NCBI GenBank assembly: GCA_003611955.1
Contig: RAZE01000005.1
Location: 1-64,000, forward strand
Reading direction: 5' to 3'
Source: a bacterium 1XD8-76
GTDB lineage: Bacteria > Bacillota > Clostridia > Lachnospirales > Lachnospiraceae
DNA: 64,000 bases
The notes under the pieces are model-generated. The model had not been told where the DNA came from. It made no database searches and saw only the letters and a program-made list of their open reading frames with translations. The first letter of the stretch is position 1. The number at the start of each line of letters is the position of its first letter. Both the position numbers and the translations under genes were made by a program. Below are positions 9,134 through 18,355 of this stretch, piece after piece.

Positions 9134-10162
9134 TCACACATTCCACCACCTGGGCTCCGGCGCCGTCAGGCGCTTCCCCGACAGGCCGGCAAATTCCCCC
9201 TCGGCCTCCGGAAATTCCACCTGGTATGCATGAAGAAGCTGAAAGGGAAAGCCCCCCTCTTCCTCCCGCTTTGGTTTCCACCCGTACTTTCTGTCCCCCA
9301 GCACAGGATGCCCTATACTGGCAAGGTGCGCCCTGATCTGGTGACTCTTTCCCGTCACCAGCAGGATCCTCAACTCTGTGCAGTCCCTCTCCTTTCGATA
9401 GGCGAGAGGCTCTATCACTGTCTCGATCCTTTTGTATTCCTTTTGGGCATTCGGCCTTGCCGAAACAAGCTTCCGGTACACATCTGTCCCGATGATCTCC
9501 GAACGGTTTCTCTCCTCCTCTTTTCGCAGATAGCCGTCCAGCACAAGCTCTCTTTCTATTCTCCCCTGAGCGCAGGTCAAATAATATTTATGCAGACTCC
9601 GGTCCCTCAGAATTTCAGACAAAAACCGGCTCCCCCTGACATTCTTTCCGCAGAGTACAAGCCCGCTGGTATTCCGATCCAGCCGGTTGCATACCGATGG
9701 GCGGAAGCGCGAAAGCTCCTCCTCCGTCATCTCGCCCTTTTCCAACAGATAGCCGATCATCCACTCATTCAAAGAGACATCGCCCCGCTCCGCCTTCTGG
9801 GACAAAACGCCCGCCGGCTTATTCAAAACCAGTATATTGTCGTCCTCATAGACGACGGAAATACCTCCAAGCCCCCGGAAAGCTCTCCGATAGGACAGAT
9901 CCGCCGCTCCTGTCCGCTCTCCCCTGTCCTCCCTGGACAGCTTCCCCGAAAATTTTGAAAATGTCTCCTCCGAGAAAAACAGTTCCACGGTATCTCCCGC
10001 CGCAACCACTTCGGTCCCCGACGCTTTCTTCTCATTTAACGTAATATTTTTCTTTCGGAGCATCTTGTACAGAAAACCGGACGACGCCTGCGGCAGAAGC
10101 TTTTTCAGATATTTATCGAAGCGCCGCCCCTCTTCCTGCCTTGTTATCACAAATTTCCGCAT
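9134..10162 (-). CDS. RluA-family RNA pseudouridine synthase
   Basis: A 342-residue enzyme that isomerises uridine to pseudouridine in rRNA or tRNA. An S4-like RNA-binding segment occupies about residues 13-65 (GRRFDKYLKKLLPQASSGFLYK). The catalytic domain has the expected VVYEDDNILVLNKPAGVL entry, the catalytic-aspartate motif NRLDRNTSGLVLCGKN, and the closing LLVTGKSHQIRAHLASIGHPVLGD block. The architecture fits the RluC/RluD group, but the exact target uridine cannot be fixed. It sits between a small membrane protein gene and the MATE exporter with short gaps. Confidence 0.92.
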   Translation of the reverse strand: MRKFVITRQEEGRRFDKYLKKLLPQASSGFLYKMLRKKNITLNEKKASGTEVVAAGDTVELFFSEETFSKFSGKLSREDRGERTGAADLSYRRAFRGLGGISVVYEDDNILVLNKPAGVLSQKAERGDVSLNEWMIGYLLEKGEMTEEELSRFRPSVCNRLDRNTSGLVLCGKNVRGSRFLSEILRDRSLHKYYLTCAQGRIERELVLDGYLRKEEERNRSEIIGTDVYRKLVSARPNAQKEYKRIETVIEPLAYRKERDCTELRILLVTGKSHQIRAHLASIGHPVLGDRKYGWKPKREEEGGFPFQLLHAYQVEFPEAEGEFAGLSGKRLTAPEPRWWNV

Positions 10163-10189
10163 AGTCTTTTTCCCCGTAGAAGAAGCTGC

Positions 10190-10762
10190 TCACAGCGACA
10201 GATTCTCCATCAGTTCCAGCACTTTCTCATCATACTCCCTGTCGTCATCCATCTCCGATTCCCGCAGGGATTTCAGGCGTTCCAGATACTTTTCTCTGTC
10301 CTTAAATATCTTCACTGTGATATCGTGGAACCCGTTCTGGGCAAGCAGCGTCTTCACATGCTGATAACACGCCGCCTCATCAAAATCCTGCTGTTCTGTG
10401 ATACCGGCCATATTTTTTCCTTTCATCACAAGGTGACTGATCTGAAAGTTTTTCGCATAGCTGGTCACATACAGATCATATCGGCCGCATAGCCCTTCCG
10501 CCCTCTCACCGATCACTTCTCTCATCCTAGCGGAACACCCTTTCGCCTTAAAAAACATGATCATATTCACAGCGCTCTTGCTGGCGGGAAGGCATCCCAG
10601 AACCGCCGCCAGCGTCAAAAAATTTTTATTGGATTTTGTGGCGATATACCCCGCCGCATACAGCGCGATAGATACCCCAAACATCAAAAGTGTCTTGATC
10701 ATTTCCCATCTTCTCTGTTTTTCGATATATCCGTAAGTTCCCTTTTCATTATTCCAGAACAT
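10190..10762 (-). CDS. conserved membrane protein, unknown function
   Basis: A 190-residue protein with two hydrophobic segments near the N-terminus (about residues 21-42 and 47-66: LLMFGVSIALYAAGYIA, then a leucine/alanine-rich stretch ending in a charged loop) and a mostly polar cytosolic C-terminal half. The region VTSYAKNFQISHLVMKGKNMAGI may form a beta-rich fold, and the C-terminal tail is charged and helical. The ATG start is well placed, preceded by GAGGAG and one base beyond the YgiQ stop, so it is probably translationally coupled to it. I do not recognise a named family. Confidence 0.7.
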   Translation of the reverse strand: MFWNNEKGTYGYIEKQRRWEMIKTLLMFGVSIALYAAGYIATKSNKNFLTLAAVLGCLPASKSAVNMIMFFKAKGCSARMREVIGERAEGLCGRYDLYVTSYAKNFQISHLVMKGKNMAGITEQQDFDEAACYQHVKTLLAQNGFHDITVKIFKDREKYLERLKSLRESEMDDDREYDEKVLELMENLSL

Positions 10763-10763
10763 C

Positions 10764-12623
10764 TTATCTCCTCATTTTTTCCGCCGTTTTTTCTTTATTT
10801 CCCCTCGTCTTTGTCCTGCTCATCCTTCTCGGAGGTATCAGGCATCCGGGGCCAAATCCGATCAGATCCTCCCGGTGACACAACAAAAGCGCTTCCCTGA
10901 CCAGCTCATAATTCCCCGGATCCTTATACTGCATCAGCGCCCTCTGCATCGCCTTTTCACGGGGATTCCTCGTTATAAATACGGGCTCCCCCGTCCTGGG
11001 GTCTGTCCCTGTGTAGAACATCACCGTGGAGAGCGTGGACGGCGTGGGATAAAAATCCTGCACCTGTTCCGGCTGATGTCCGGTATCCCGCAGATATTCC
11101 GCCAGCTCCACCGCCTCCTTCAGCCCTGCCCCCGGGTGGGAGCTCATCAGGTATGGGACAAGATACTGCCGAAGGGCAAATTTTTTGTTGTATTCCTCAT
11201 ACTTTCTGACAAACCTGTCATAAACCTGCCGTTTCGGCTTGCCCATATAGTAAAGCACCCGGTCGGAAATATGTTCCGGAGCCACTTTGCACAGACCGCT
11301 CACATGATATTGTATCATCTCCTTCAGGAATCTGTCACTCTTTTCCTGGAGCAGATAGTCAAACCGCACCCCGGAACGGATAAACACTTTCTTTATCCCC
11401 GGCAGTCTCCGCAGTTTTTGTAACAGATCGATATAATCCCCATGGCTGCTGTCCAGATTTTTGCAGGGCTCCGGAAACAGGCACTGCTTATTTTTGCACA
11501 CTCCCACCTGCAGCTGTTTTGCGCAGGATGGATGCCTGAAATTCGCCGTCGGTCCTCCCACATCGTGAATATATCCCCTGAAATCCGGCTGCACGGTCAT
11601 CCACTCGGCTTCCCTCAGCAGAGATTCATGGCTCCGCACCTGCACGATCCGCCCCTGATGGAAGGTCAGGGCACAGAAATTGCAGCCGCCGAAACACCCT
11701 CTGCAGCTGATCAACGAAAATTTCACCTCCGCCATCGCCGGCACGCCGCCCAGTTTTTCATAGGACGGATGAGGCGCCCGCACATAGGGCAGATCATAGA
11801 TATCGTCCATCTCCTGCATGGAAAGAGGCTCCGACGGCGGATTCTGCACTACAAACATCTTGTTCGGATAAGGTTCTATTAACGCTTTTCCCTGAAACGG
11901 ATCCGTATTTTCGTACTGCCTCATAAAACTCTTCGCATAGAGGCTCTTCTCCGCTTTGCAGTCCTCGAAGGACGGCAGCACGATCCCCTCGTAGACGGAA
12001 GAGATATCCTGCGTCCGGTAGACTGTTCCTCTGACGAACGTGATATCTTTCACCGAAAGTCCCGCATCTAACGCCTCCGCGATCTCCACGATGCTCTTCT
12101 CCCCCATGCCGTAGCTGATCAGATCCGCTCCGGCGTCCAGCAGGATCGAGCGCTTGTAGGAATCCGACCAGTAATCATAGTGTGCCAACCTCCGCAGGGA
12201 GGCCTCTATGCCCCCCAGTATGATCGGCACGTCCTTTAAAGTCCGCCTGATCAGATTACTGTAGACCACAGCCGCATGATCAGGCCTCCTTCCCGCCATG
12301 CCGCCCGGCGTATAGGCATCCTTCCCGCGTCTCTTTTTGGAGACAAAATAGTGGTTCACCATGGAATCCATATTGCCGGACGTAACTAAAAAGGCAAGGC
12401 GGGGCCGTCCCAAAACCGCAAAACTCTCATCCTTCTTCCAGTCCGGCTGGGAGATAATCCCCACTGAAAAGCCGTGAGCCTGCAGCACTCTGCTGATGAT
12501 GGCGTGTCCGAAAGAGGGATGGTCCACATAGGCATCCCCGATCACATAGACAAAGTCAAGCTGTTCGATATTCTGTTTTTCCATGTCCTCCCTGGATATC
12601 GGGAGAAAACCTTCCGTCTCCAT
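10764..12623 (-). CDS. YgiQ-family radical SAM protein
   Basis: A 619-residue radical SAM protein of the UPF0313 (YgiQ) family, whose reaction is not established. The 4Fe-4S-binding motif CFGGCNFC (CxxxCxxC) is visible in SCRGCFGGCNFCALTFHQGR near the middle, and the N-terminal family hallmark VYVIGDAYVDHPSFGHAII precedes it, a B12-binding-like region by analogy. An RKP/TSHPGAGLKEAVELAEYL block and the VQDFYPTPSTLST motif mark the C-terminal part. A longer reading begins at 12767, but the ATG at 12623 is preferred: it has AAGGA eight bases upstream and leads straight into the conserved N-terminus. It lies between the fused RsuA-HAD gene and a membrane protein gene. Confidence 0.92.
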   Translation of the reverse strand: METEGFLPISREDMEKQNIEQLDFVYVIGDAYVDHPSFGHAIISRVLQAHGFSVGIISQPDWKKDESFAVLGRPRLAFLVTSGNMDSMVNHYFVSKKRRGKDAYTPGGMAGRRPDHAAVVYSNLIRRTLKDVPIILGGIEASLRRLAHYDYWSDSYKRSILLDAGADLISYGMGEKSIVEIAEALDAGLSVKDITFVRGTVYRTQDISSVYEGIVLPSFEDCKAEKSLYAKSFMRQYENTDPFQGKALIEPYPNKMFVVQNPPSEPLSMQEMDDIYDLPYVRAPHPSYEKLGGVPAMAEVKFSLISCRGCFGGCNFCALTFHQGRIVQVRSHESLLREAEWMTVQPDFRGYIHDVGGPTANFRHPSCAKQLQVGVCKNKQCLFPEPCKNLDSSHGDYIDLLQKLRRLPGIKKVFIRSGVRFDYLLQEKSDRFLKEMIQYHVSGLCKVAPEHISDRVLYYMGKPKRQVYDRFVRKYEEYNKKFALRQYLVPYLMSSHPGAGLKEAVELAEYLRDTGHQPEQVQDFYPTPSTLSTVMFYTGTDPRTGEPVFITRNPREKAMQRALMQYKDPGNYELVREALLLCHREDLIGFGPGCLIPPRRMSRTKTRGNKEKTAEKMRR

Positions 12624-12773
12624 GCTCTGTATCCTTCTTCGTATTACAGCCTTTTCACTTCTTCCCTTCCATCCCGTTTTGCATACTCCAGCTCTTCCCA
12701 TCTCTGCATATATTTTATCCCCGCTTTCTCCGACATTCTGATTACCTGCCGCTTTTGTAACCTTCATTCGAAA

Positions 12774-14165
12774 TCACCGCAGCCTCTCCCGCTCCACGAC
12801 CTGCCCGAACTCCTCGATATAGTAATCCGCCAGCCGCCTCTTCTCCCTGTCCGAATCCAGGGAGTAGGCGTCCTGCACGGCGCAGACCTTCATCCCGGCA
12901 TTCTTCCCGGCCATGATCCCTGCCGTAAGGTCTTCAAACACAAGACATTTTTCGGGCGCCACCTGCAGTTCCTCCGCCACCGCCAGATAGATATCCGGCG
13001 CAGGCTTTCCCTTCTGCACCTCGGAGCCGGTCCGAATACAGCTGATATACTCCGTCAGCCCATGTATCCGCTCAACCGTCTCCAGCAGTTCTCTCGAATT
13101 GCTGGTGGCGATCCCCATTTTGATCCCCCTGCTCTTACACAGCTTCATAAAATCCCGCACGCCGGGTTTTAACGGCACCTCCCTCTCATACTTCTCCCAC
13201 GCCATCTCGTTCCAGTCCGCCATGATCTTCTCGACGGAATCCTCGAGATGAAAACGCTCTTTGAAGTAAGCCGCTGTCTCATAAAAACTCCATCCCTCGA
13301 TATCCGCCTGCAGCGTATCGGGCAGAGGGATCCCGAATCTCTCCAGATACTCCTTGTCGATCCGCTTCCACATCCACATGGAATCCGCCATCGTGCCGTC
13401 CACATCGAAGATCACAGCCTCCACGTTTTCCAGGGAGGGCAGCTTATCCTTAAGACTTTCGACCTCCTCCTCCGACAGCAGACGGTAATCCCCGGGCCCC
13501 ATATCCTCGTCCAGATATAATGTCCCCATCCGCAGTCTCTTCAGATGCAGCACCCGGTTTCCGACGGCGGTGAGCATCCGCTTCACCTGATGATAACGCC
13601 CCTCTGTGATCGAGAGATGGATCTTCCCGTCTTTCTGCACATTGACTCTCGCCGGCATCGTGAGCTTTTCATCCCCGATGTCCACGCCGCACTCCAGCGT
13701 CAGGACCTCCTCCGCGTGGAGCGGTTTTTCCATAGTCACCTCGTAGGTTTTCACCACATGTTTTCTCGGAGAGAGCAGCTCGTGTGCCAGAGCCCCGTCG
13801 TTTGTCAAAAGCAAAAGCCCCTCCGTGTCCTTATCCAGTCTGCCCACCGGAAACAGTCCCTTCGGGAAAGGTCTGTCTTCCCTCTTCTCCCACTCCTTTC
13901 GCAGAAAGTCCAGGACGGTCTCCTCCCTTTTATCCTCCGTGGCGGAAACGGTCCCCTGCGGCTTATAAAACATAACATAAGTATGCTCTTCGTAAACAAC
14001 TATTTGACCACAACAGTCAACAACCGCTGTGCTTTCCTCCACTTTCTGTTCCGGTCTCTTACAGACCTCTCCGTTCACCTTAACCTGCCCTCTTTTGATT
14101 ATCTCCTTCACTTCACTCCGTGTCCCTGCGCCTGCGCCGCAGAGATATTTATCCAGTCGTACCAT
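12774..14165 (-). CDS. RsuA-type pseudouridine synthase fused to HAD hydrolase
   Basis: A 463-residue fusion. Residues 1-47 form an S4 RNA-binding domain (VRLDKYLCGAGAGTRSEV). Residues ~60-235 are an RsuA/RluB-type pseudouridine synthase with the catalytic Asp in GRLDKDTEGLLLLTNDG (about Asp111) and the RYHQVKRMLTAVGN loop. From about residue 248 a haloacid dehalogenase domain begins with FDVDGTMADS (nucleophile Asp254, acid/base Asp256) and continues with a cap domain, MGIATSNS (motif II), GKPAPDIYL (motif III lysine) and CLVFEDLTAGIMAGKNAG (motif IV), resembling beta-phosphoglucomutase-like phosphatases. The ATG at 14165 has GAGGG seven bases upstream. An upstream GTG at 14204 lacks one. 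Both halves appear catalytically complete. Confidence 0.9.
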   Translation of the reverse strand: MVRLDKYLCGAGAGTRSEVKEIIKRGQVKVNGEVCKRPEQKVEESTAVVDCCGQIVVYEEHTYVMFYKPQGTVSATEDKREETVLDFLRKEWEKREDRPFPKGLFPVGRLDKDTEGLLLLTNDGALAHELLSPRKHVVKTYEVTMEKPLHAEEVLTLECGVDIGDEKLTMPARVNVQKDGKIHLSITEGRYHQVKRMLTAVGNRVLHLKRLRMGTLYLDEDMGPGDYRLLSEEEVESLKDKLPSLENVEAVIFDVDGTMADSMWMWKRIDKEYLERFGIPLPDTLQADIEGWSFYETAAYFKERFHLEDSVEKIMADWNEMAWEKYEREVPLKPGVRDFMKLCKSRGIKMGIATSNSRELLETVERIHGLTEYISCIRTGSEVQKGKPAPDIYLAVAEELQVAPEKCLVFEDLTAGIMAGKNAGMKVCAVQDAYSLDSDREKRRLADYYIEEFGQVVERERLR

Positions 14166-14275
14166 GCGCTTTCCCTCTGATTCTTCTAACTTCTTTTTTT
14201 CCACATATATTTAATACAAGAAAACAAGACGGCAGATATCGCCCTAAGAGCGGTATCCTTGCTCCTCCTTTTGAC

Positions 14276-15292
14276 ATGACGCAAAAAAATTCCCGATTTC
14301 TCGTCGCCCTCCAGCTCCTCTTTCTCGCCCTGTTCACGATCTCCGTTCTCCGAGCCCCCGCCGACGCCTGCTCTTTCGCGGCGCTGGCGTTAACGCTGTG
14401 GTTTGAAAAAATGATACCATCGCTCTTCCCTTTTATGGTGCTCTCAGGCCTGATCGTCAGGCTTGACCTCGGCAGAACGATATCCCTTCCCGCTGCTCCC
14501 GTCCTCGGACGACTCTACCGCATAGACAGTACCATGTGCACAACGCTCCTTCTCGGTTTCCTCTTCGGCTTTCCCCTGGGTGCCAAAACCATAGCCGAGC
14601 AGTACCGCCTCGGGCAACTGTCAAAACCCCGGGCACAGTATCTGCTCTCCTTCTGCAACAATATCGGCCCTGTCTATCTGCTCAGCTTCGCCCTGCCTCT
14701 GTTTGGCTTATCCGGCGGCGCCGAAAACCGTCTTCTCCGAATCGCTGTCGTAATCTCCTTTTTCGGCATCCCGCTGCTGTACGGACTCATCCTGCGCCGC
14801 ACGGTCTACCGCCGCTTTTCCTTTTTCTCCGAAAACCTGCCAAAGCCCGGCCCATGGACTCACCCAGGGGCATCATCCGATGAAAGCCGCCATCCCTCCT
14901 TCGTCTCCGCCCTGGATGCCTCCGTCACCTCCGCCTGCGACGCCATCGCAAGGCTCGGAGGCTATATGATCTTCTTTATCGTCTGCAATCTGCCCCTTGG
15001 ACAGATCTCAGGTCTGTTCAAAACAATCTTCCCTCTGACTTCCCCGGACAGCCTCGCCGCCCTTGCAGCTCCCGTGCTGGAGATCACCAGCGGACTTTCC
15101 CTGGCCGAAAGCATCCTCCCGCCTGCTCTCTCCATGGTGATGCTCACCTTCGGCGGCCTCTCCTGCTTCGCTCAGACCTACACCTGCATCCGGGATACCG
15201 ATCTCTCCTTCGGAAACTACTGCCTCCACAAGCTGACACAGAGCCTTATCGCCTTCTGCCTCTATACCTTGCTCTTTTCTGTTTTTTCCTGA
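14276..15292 (+). CDS. YlbJ-like membrane protein with nucleoside-recognition (Gate) domain
   Basis: A 338-residue protein with about eight hydrophobic segments. It resembles the sporulation integral membrane protein YlbJ and other Gate-domain proteins, with the characteristic GFLFGFPLGAKTIAEQYR region, FCNNIGPVYLLSFALP, and a second GGYMIFFIVCNLP half. YlbJ is needed for calcium dipicolinate entry or for engulfed-forespore functions, known from B. subtilis. The role here is inferred. The start is uncertain: reading continues open upstream to 14120, but the ATG at 14276 begins a sensible N-terminus (polar residues, then a membrane segment), although without a good ribosome site. The 3' end overlaps the 3' end of the amidase gene by 47 bases. 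Confidence 0.72.
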   Translation: MTQKNSRFLVALQLLFLALFTISVLRAPADACSFAALALTLWFEKMIPSLFPFMVLSGLIVRLDLGRTISLPAAPVLGRLYRIDSTMCTTLLLGFLFGFPLGAKTIAEQYRLGQLSKPRAQYLLSFCNNIGPVYLLSFALPLFGLSGGAENRLLRIAVVISFFGIPLLYGLILRRTVYRRFSFFSENLPKPGPWTHPGASSDESRHPSFVSALDASVTSACDAIARLGGYMIFFIVCNLPLGQISGLFKTIFPLTSPDSLAALAAPVLEITSGLSLAESILPPALSMVMLTFGGLSCFAQTYTCIRDTDLSFGNYCLHKLTQSLIAFCLYTLLFSVFS

Positions 15293-16652
15293 ATACCGAT
15301 CTCGTTATGATAAGCAAGATGAGCAGGGCCACCAGCAATCCCAGTATCATCAGCCATAAAAACTGGGAGATATCCGAACGGTTGACCAGTATCTTTTCGC
15401 TCTCCTTTTCCGCGTCTTTCCTTTCATACCAGCCCATATTGATCTCATGGACACTGCCTGAAGCTTCCACCGCCTCCCCGGTCTCCCCCGACAATCCCTC
15501 TGTCTCCTGACCGGAAACCGTTATATCCTGTGATATATTTTCCGTCTGTTCCGCGTTCTCCGCACTGTCGCTCTTCTTCCCCTGCAGCGCAGGAATCGTC
15601 AGCGTCTCTGTCTCCGTATCCAGATCGTAACCGTTGTAGACCCGGCATTTCAGCTCGATGTCCTGATCCACCGGCACTTTTAACGTACACTCCAGCTCGT
15701 TTCCGCCCGCCTCCCACCTCTGCAGGGCACTGTAATTCTTTCCGCCGTTTATGCTGTAATCGTAGTACAAAAGACCACTGTCCGGGTCGTTTCCGGTCAA
15801 CAGAATATTTATCTCCCCGGTCTCTTCCTTCACCCGCAGGCAGGTCAGGGACACATCCTCCGGCTCCGTATCGTCCGGCTTCATCACCCCGGTCGGAATT
15901 TCCACCTTCGGCACCTCGAAGCGCCGGTAATCCGCCCCTGTGGTCGACGAATACAGGCCGTAATATTTCGCCACCGCAGTCGCGTCCAGAACCCCCAGCC
16001 TTTTCATCGCCTCCGTAGTCTCAAACCTTCCCGCATCCTCCCTGTTGTCGAGGTGACAGTGCTCGATGATGCAGGACGGAATATCGTATTCCTCACAGTG
16101 CTTGATGATCCCGTAGTAGTCCGTGCCGTCCTTCCCCAGCCTCGTCTTAACGCCCCGACGGTAAAGATCCAGCGTGCAGAGCTCATCCACACACAATTCC
16201 CCAAAGCGTTTCCCCTGGGCGTAACAGTTTCCGAAAGCGGATATCCACGCCTCCGTACCATACAGCGTATGATTTTCCGACATATTAAAATGCAGGCAGA
16301 ACAGAAAGTCCGCTCCCACTTCCTTCGCGTAATCCGCCCGCTGCTGCAGTGTAAGATCCACATCCTCCGTCCTTGTCATGTAGACTTCCACGCCCTCGTA
16401 CTTCCGCAGCTCTTCCGCCATCGCGTTCGCCACCACCATGGTCATATACTTTTCCGTATAACTTCCCTGTCTGGCCCCCAGATTCTCGCCGCCGTGTCCG
16501 GGATCGATCACGATCTTAACCGGCTCCGCGTGCACCTTTTTTGCCGGTGCGAGAGCAAAAACCGCCGCCAGCATCAGACAGAATAAGATACTTTTTTCAC
16601 CTAAAAAAGGCCGACTTCCTCGGAAACCGGCCATCTTCCACATCTTCTTCAT
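15246..16652 (-). CDS. N-acetylmuramoyl-L-alanine amidase (Amidase_3), membrane anchored
   Basis: A 468-residue exported cell-wall amidase that cuts the bond between muramic acid and the stem peptide. A signal-like hydrophobic stretch (ILFCLMLAAVFALAPAKK) is followed by the Amidase_3 catalytic domain, about residues 45-235. Zinc ligands are apparent: His in VIDPGHGG, Glu in GSYTEKY, His in FLFCLHFN, and the catalytic Glu in SCIIEHCHLD. A middle Ig-like region and a Ser/Glu-rich linker lead to a C-terminal membrane helix (FLWLMILGLLVALLILLIIT) and basic tail, so it is anchored by its C-terminus. The ATG overlaps the stop of the coiled-coil gene (TAATG). Likely roles are daughter-cell separation or sporulation, inferred. 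Confidence 0.9.
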   Translation of the reverse strand: MKKMWKMAGFRGSRPFLGEKSILFCLMLAAVFALAPAKKVHAEPVKIVIDPGHGGENLGARQGSYTEKYMTMVVANAMAEELRKYEGVEVYMTRTEDVDLTLQQRADYAKEVGADFLFCLHFNMSENHTLYGTEAWISAFGNCYAQGKRFGELCVDELCTLDLYRRGVKTRLGKDGTDYYGIIKHCEEYDIPSCIIEHCHLDNREDAGRFETTEAMKRLGVLDATAVAKYYGLYSSTTGADYRRFEVPKVEIPTGVMKPDDTEPEDVSLTCLRVKEETGEINILLTGNDPDSGLLYYDYSINGGKNYSALQRWEAGGNELECTLKVPVDQDIELKCRVYNGYDLDTETETLTIPALQGKKSDSAENAEQTENISQDITVSGQETEGLSGETGEAVEASGSVHEINMGWYERKDAEKESEKILVNRSDISQFLWLMILGLLVALLILLIITRSVFRKKQKRARYRGRRR

Positions 16653-17269
16653 TACATCAACTCCAAATTTTCTTTTGGTTCCGCTGCCGCTGTCCCGCCG
16701 GAATCTTCTTCATCCAGATCATCCGGTATCGGCACCAGTTCCCGCCTGTTCGCCGCAATGATCTCCTGATACTGCTTCATATGCCCGATCAGGTTCTCAT
16801 AATCTGCGGAAGCAGTCTGAATCGATCCTGCGACAATATTCTCTACATGGGAAAGCAGATCGTCCGTATACTGCATGGCGGATATCCGCATTTCGTTCGC
16901 TTCCATCACGGCCCTGTCCAGGATCTCCTGCGCCTGCCTGCTGGCCGCCGTAACCACCTCATCCGCCTGCGCGTAAGCCTGCTGCATGATCTGGTGTTCG
17001 CTGATCAGCTCCGTCCGCTGCAGCGTGGTATCCTTGATCAGCTGTTCCGCCTTCGCTTTGGCATCGTTCAGGATTTCCTCCTTGTTCTGAATGATTCGCT
17101 GGTAGCGTTTGATCTCATCCGGCGTTTTGACGCGCAGTTCACGAATCAGCTCCTCGATCTCGTCCTTGTTTACCAAAATCTTGCTGTTGCTGAACGTCTG
17201 ATATTTACAACTGTCGATATACTCTTCTATCTCATCGATTAACTGCTCTATTCTGCTGCTCATTTTCAC
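16652..17269 (-). CDS. coiled-coil protein, DivIVA/V-ATPase subunit H-like
   Basis: A 205-residue, highly helical, charged protein with no membrane segment. Residues ~1-60 contain a RIEQLIDEIEEYIDS segment, and the middle (about 60-150) is a long predicted coiled coil with alternating Glu, Gln and Lys. It ends in an acidic, Ala/Gly/Pro-rich tail. Clostridial proteins of this type next to coaD and rsmD are usually labelled ATPase or DivIVA-like without experimental support. I know no reaction for it. It immediately precedes the amidase gene on the same strand with a 1-base overlap, so a cell-division or envelope scaffold role is plausible but inferred. Confidence 0.7.
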   Translation of the reverse strand: MKMSSRIEQLIDEIEEYIDSCKYQTFSNSKILVNKDEIEELIRELRVKTPDEIKRYQRIIQNKEEILNDAKAKAEQLIKDTTLQRTELISEHQIMQQAYAQADEVVTAASRQAQEILDRAVMEANEMRISAMQYTDDLLSHVENIVAGSIQTASADYENLIGHMKQYQEIIAANRRELVPIPDDLDEEDSGGTAAAEPKENLELM

Positions 17270-17289
17270 TCCGTTTCTATTCTCAAAAG

Positions 17290-17781
17290 CTACTGCGCGG
17301 GGTGGCCGTATTTCTCAAACATCATATCCCGCACAAAATCCGGCACCAGCTTGGAAATATCTCCTTTAAACATCGCGATCTCTTTCACGGTGGAAGAGCT
17401 CAGATATGCGTACTCCAGACTTGTCGTCAAAAACATCGTGTCCAGATATCCGTCGGATAACACTCTGTTTGTCTGGGCAATCTGCAGTTCATACTCAAAA
17501 TCCGTGATGGCCCGCAGACCCCTGATGGATACTCCAATTTTATTTTTTCTCGTATAATCAACCAAAAGACCGCTGAAGGAATCTATCTTCACATTCGGAT
17601 ATTCCCTTGTGGCCTCTTTCAGCATTTTAACACGTTCCTCCACAGAAAACAATGGTGTCTTCATTTTATTATCCAGAATGCTGACAGTCAATTCATCAAA
17701 AATCTCCGCCGAACGCCGGATAATATCCAGATGTCCGTATGTAACCGGGTCAAAACTCCCAGGATAAACTGCTGATTTCAT
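17290..17781 (-). CDS. coaD: phosphopantetheine adenylyltransferase
   Basis: A 163-residue enzyme that adenylates 4'-phosphopantetheine to dephospho-CoA in coenzyme A synthesis. The signature [18 protein letters not shown] (T/HxGH nucleotidyltransferase motif) begins at residue 4, and the [23 protein letters not shown] block and the closing SSSTVKEIA segment are present. A longer reading starts at 17829, but the ATG at 17781 is preferred because it opens directly into the family motif and carries AAAGGGGG upstream. Length is typical. It follows rsmD with a 16-base gap, a common pairing in Firmicutes. Confidence 0.97.
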   Translation of the reverse strand: MKSAVYPGSFDPVTYGHLDIIRRSAEIFDELTVSILDNKMKTPLFSVEERVKMLKEATREYPNVKIDSFSGLLVDYTRKNKIGVSIRGLRAITDFEYELQIAQTNRVLSDGYLDTMFLTTSLEYAYLSSSTVKEIAMFKGDISKLVPDFVRDMMFEKYGHPAQ

Positions 17782-17797
17782 AAAAGTCCCCCTTTGT

Positions 17798-18355
17798 CTA
17801 TCGTACCATATCTTTCCGCAAAAAAACATGTTTATTTGTTTTGTAACATTTCTCTTTTTCTACAAAAAATCCATAATTTCCCACAAATCCAAAGTCTCTT
17901 TCCAGATCGGCCTCGAACACCAGCAAAGTATCCTCCGTCACATAACTTCTGTCCTTCAAAACCGACAATAACTTTTCATAATGTCCGTCCGCGTAAGGAG
18001 GATCCGCAAACAGAATGCCCACCTCCTTTTCGTGAATGTCGTAAAGAGCGGTATAGACATCCTGCTTCAACAGCACGGTATCCTCCGTCATCCTGGCAAA
18101 TTTCACATTGTCCGTGATACAGGAAAAAGCTTCCCGCTCCCGCTCCACCAGATACGCCTTTTTTGCCCCTCTGCTGACCGCCTCAATGCCGATCTGCCCG
18201 CTCCCCGCAAACAGATCCAAAAACACGCATCCCGGCAGTTCGGGCATCAGCATATTGAACAATGTCTCCTTGATTCGATCTGTCGTAGGTCTTGTATCCA
18301 TCCCCGCCGGCGTCTTTAACGGCAGGCTTCTGGCTTTTCCCGCTATGATTCTCAT
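17798..18355 (-). CDS. rsmD: 16S rRNA (guanine(966)-N(2))-methyltransferase RsmD
   Basis: A 185-residue SAM-dependent methyltransferase that modifies G966 of 16S rRNA during 30S assembly. Visible are [16 protein letters not shown] at the start, the SAM-binding loop [19 protein letters not shown] and the catalytic [12 protein letters not shown]. The start overlaps the parC stop by ATGA, so translation may be coupled to parC. The rsmD-coaD order is a well-known Firmicutes arrangement. Confidence 0.96.
   Translation of the reverse strand: MRIIAGKARSLPLKTPAGMDTRPTTDRIKETLFNMLMPELPGCVFLDLFAGSGQIGIEAVSRGAKKAYLVEREREAFSCITDNVKFARMTEDTVLLKQDVYTALYDIHEKEVGILFADPPYADGHYEKLLSVLKDRSYVTEDTLLVFEADLERDFGFVGNYGFFVEKEKCYKTNKHVFLRKDMVR

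Noticed and set aside
14120..14275. Extended N-terminus of the YlbJ-like protein
   Set aside because: The extra residues overlap the divergent RsuA-HAD gene start and have no family character; the ATG at 14276 is used instead.
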